A DNA stretch of 7,164 nt, from positions 1 to 7,164 of the forward strand of contig DNMB01000190.1 in assembly GCA_003489485.1 (NCBI GenBank), written 5' to 3'. Source of the stretch: Chitinophagaceae bacterium. GTDB lineage: Bacteria; Bacteroidota; Bacteroidia; Chitinophagales; Chitinophagaceae. The translations under genes and the position numbers were made by a program. The notes beneath the pieces are model-generated. The model searched no databases, was not told the DNA's origin, and saw only the letters and a program-made list of their open reading frames with translations. Below are positions 5,721-7,164 of this stretch, in pieces; position 1 is the first letter of the stretch; each line of letters opens with the position of its first letter.

Positions 5721-6975
5721 CTGTTTTTTGCTCTGTCTTTGCGAACCAAACGGTGGCGATCAGTGAGAGCAGAAAATAGAGCAAAGCCGTCTCCTTACCG
5801 TATTCAAAAAAAATGTTGGCGCCAAACCAATCTTGTTGCCAATAAAGTAAGCTAATGGCAAGCAGGGCACGCAGTGTTTCCCACCAAATTGCCTTTGGGT
5901 GCTGGTCCATTAGCTCTGTCAGTGAAAAGACGCTTAAAAAGATCAAGGCGCCATACCAATAGATATACGTGCTATTCAAACTGTTTATGTAAGCGATGTT
6001 GGCAAACAGGTAGCTGATCAGGATCAACAAAACGAGTAACTGTAACCAGGTCCATAGCAGAAAAGATCGAGAGGCCGGGCGATCGTATTTTTCAAACTGA
6101 TACACATCTTCGATCTTATAAACAGGATAACGTTCTGCGACGTCTTTGGGGCGATAGCCGGTGGGTTTGAACCATAGCGTTAGCTTTTCTTTCCAGTGTC
6201 GAGTGCGCCAGGCATCAGCGATCAACAGGGCAAGGTGTTGAAAGTTGATGCGAACCGGATTAAAGGTCCGGGCCGGACGCGTAATACCGTATACGGGAGG
6301 AATCTCTTTGCGCTCTTGGGCGAAGGTGCCAAACAATTTATCCCATACAATAAAGATCTGCGAGAGGTTCTTGTCCATGTATTCGGGATTGATGGCATGG
6401 TGCACCCGGTGATGCGAGGGGGTGACCAGCACGTATTCAAGCCATCCCATTTTATCAATATGGCGGGTGTGATACCAGAATTGCGCAAACAAGTGAAGCG
6501 GTGCCACCGTGGCGATCACTACTTGCGGAATACCTAAGATAGCGGCGGGCAGCAGCAGTACACTAAATAAATTAAAAAAAGAAGAGATGCTTTGACGCAG
6601 GGCACAGGCCAGATTAAACTCCTCGCTGCTATGATGAATCACATGTAAATTCCAAAACAGATTAATGCGGTGGCTCCACCGGTGTATCCAATAGCCGTTA
6701 AAATCCAAAATGATGAACGTGATAAGTATCACCAGCCAGCTCTGTTCAATTTGCGTAACAGCAAAATGTGTAAGCATAAAAGGGTAGATGCCGATGGCAA
6801 TGGTCAGCTCTAAAACCGACTTGGTTACATTGGTAATGCCAGAGCTGAGCGAAGAGATCATGTCGAGCTGGCGAACAGTATCGAATCCTTTCTTATAGCC
6901 GTAGAGCTTTTCGAAAAGCACCAGGGCTAAGAAGGCCGGCATGGCCACTAATAATATCTTTCCGTACGTTTCCAT
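5698..6975 (-). CDS. Fatty acid hydroxylase/sterol desaturase superfamily protein, AGMO-like membrane oxygenase
   Basis: This is a 425-residue polytopic membrane protein with hydrophobic segments near 6-22, 55-70, 79-95, 132-148, 150-167, 305-326, 335-352, 366-379 and 396-411. It carries the histidine motifs of the non-haem di-iron hydroxylase superfamily: HRWSH (98-102), HVIHH (111-115) and HHRVHH (188-193), with His161 and His169 between. The wording IHHSSEEFNLACALRQS (113-129) and TPSHHRVHH, then DKN and WDKLFGTF (211-218), closely resembles animal alkylglycerol monooxygenase (TMEM195). So do the length and the multi-helix C-terminal extension. AGMO cleaves ether lipids using O2 and tetrahydrobiopterin. 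Whether this bacterial protein shares that substrate or cofactor is unknown; other lipid or carotenoid hydroxylation is possible. It overlaps the ALDH gene tail-to-tail by 23 bases and diverges from the epimerase gene. Confidence 0.85.
   Translation of the reverse strand: METYGKILLVAMPAFLALVLFEKLYGYKKGFDTVRQLDMISSLSSGITNVTKSVLELTIAIGIYPFMLTHFAVTQIEQSWLVILITFIILDFNGYWIHRWSHRINLFWNLHVIHHSSEEFNLACALRQSISSFFNLFSVLLLPAAILGIPQVVIATVAPLHLFAQFWYHTRHIDKMGWLEYVLVTPSHHRVHHAINPEYMDKNLSQIFIVWDKLFGTFAQERKEIPPVYGITRPARTFNPVRINFQHLALLIADAWRTRHWKEKLTLWFKPTGYRPKDVAERYPVYKIEDVYQFEKYDRPASRSFLLWTWLQLLVLLILISYLFANIAYINSLNSTYIYWYGALIFLSVFSLTELMDQHPKAIWWETLRALLAISLLYWQQDWFGANIFFEYGKETALLYFLLSLIATVWFAKTEQKTATASTDR
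5706..5729 (+). terminator. Weak candidate terminator at the end of the ALDH gene
   Basis: CAGTTG (5706-5711) can pair with TAGCTG (5718-5723), including two G-U pairs, and is followed by TTTTTT (5724-5729). The stem includes the ALDH stop codon TAG and lies next to the perfect palindrome. The stem is weak on its own, so this is a tentative call. It would sit antisense within the 3' end of the neighbouring gene. Confidence 0.35.
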
Positions 6976-7044
6976 GTTGCGTTTCGCGAGGCTAATTTAC
7001 AGGTAGAATTCGATATATTTACGCAACCATACCCCTCTGTTTTC
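6976..7044. promoter_or_regulatory. Divergent 69-base intergenic region between the AGMO-like and epimerase genes
   Basis: Both genes must initiate in or through this 69-base gap unless read-through reaches them. For the plus strand, TATATTTA at 7014-7021 matches seven of eight bases of TAnnTTTG and ends 23 bases before the epimerase ATG. No well-spaced TTG precedes it. For the minus strand, TAAATTAG (plus 6994-7001) is also a 7-of-8 match, with a TTG 24 bases upstream, slightly too far. The two candidate -7 elements are only about 12 bases apart, so their promoters would overlap and could interfere or share a regulator. Confidence 0.4.
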
Positions 7045-7164
7045 ATGAAGCACATCTTTCATTGCATTGATGCCCATACCTGTGGTAATCCGGTGCGTGT
7101 TGTTAAAGAGGGAGGTCCGGTGCTGTCGGGTGCTACCATGAGCGAAAGAAGACAGCATTTTCTT
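7045..7164 (+). CDS. Proline racemase family, probable 4-hydroxyproline 2-epimerase, N-terminal fragment
   Basis: Forty codons are present with no stop before the right edge. The protein starts MKHIFHCIDAHTCGNPVRVV and continues with GGP (23-25) and ATMSERRQHFL (30-40). The DAHTCGNPVR motif (9-18) and the following GGP...G.TM..R..HFL pattern are characteristic of 4-hydroxyproline 2-epimerases within the proline racemase family; proline racemases proper differ here. The enzyme interconverts trans-4-hydroxy-L-proline and cis-4-hydroxy-D-proline by a two-base mechanism. The catalytic Cys of the MCGHG motif and the second catalytic Cys lie beyond the window, so epimerase and 3-hydroxyproline dehydratase cannot be told apart with certainty. 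The nearby DapA-like and ALDH genes support the epimerase reading. Confidence 0.82.
   Translation, partial: MKHIFHCIDAHTCGNPVRVVKEGGPVLSGATMSERRQHFL

Noticed and set aside
6196..6537. A 113-codon open frame on the plus strand inside the AGMO-like gene
   Set aside because: It is antisense to the conserved histidine-motif region, has no recognisable family resemblance and is best explained as a shadow of the real gene's codon use.
1..7164. CRISPR arrays, tRNA or rRNA genes, insertion sequences, att sites
   Set aside because: I saw no regularly spaced direct repeats, cloverleaf-like segments, transposase fragments or terminal inverted repeats in the window.

Overview
This window looks like chromosomal DNA from a member of the Bacteroidota, most likely a flavobacterium-like bacterium with near-balanced GC. 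Three lines of evidence support this. The gene order rpmB-rpmG-bL38(DUF4295)-ftsY-rimO includes a small ribosomal protein known only from this phylum. The promoter upstream of rpmB is of the phylum-specific TTG-N19-TAnnTTTG type. None of the genes has a Shine-Dalgarno sequence, and most have an A at -3 relative to the start codon. No mobile element, tRNA, rRNA or CRISPR array is visible, and no gene-free stretch exceeds about 200 bases.

Layout. Positions 1-48 (minus strand) hold the first 16 codons of a dihydrolipoyl dehydrogenase-type flavoprotein. A 200-base divergent promoter region follows (49-248). The block at 249-3260 (plus strand) is a translation and protein-targeting cluster: ribosomal proteins bL28, bL33 and bL38, then a hairpin terminator, then ftsY (the SRP receptor GTPase) overlapping rimO (the uS12 methylthiotransferase) by 4 bases.

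The second half (3322-7164) looks like part of a 4-hydroxyproline catabolic locus. A DapA-superfamily lyase/deaminase (3322-4218) is followed 20 bases later by a 2,5-dioxovalerate (alpha-ketoglutarate semialdehyde) dehydrogenase-type ALDH (4239-5720). At the right edge, the first 40 codons of a proline racemase/4-hydroxyproline epimerase family protein start at 7045 on the same strand. Together these fit the route trans-4-hydroxy-L-proline -> cis-4-hydroxy-D-proline (epimerase) -> pyrroline-4-hydroxy-2-carboxylate (oxidase, not in the window, expected downstream) -> 2,5-dioxovalerate (DapA-like deaminase) -> 2-oxoglutarate (ALDH).

The locus is interrupted by a gene on the opposite strand (5698-6975) for a polytopic membrane di-iron oxygenase of the fatty acid hydroxylase superfamily. 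It closely resembles alkylglycerol monooxygenase (AGMO). It overlaps the ALDH gene tail-to-tail by 23 bases, at a perfect 14-base palindrome, and diverges from the epimerase gene across only 69 bases. I see no clearly undescribed system. The most interesting points are the AGMO-like gene inside the hydroxyproline locus and the compact convergent junction.
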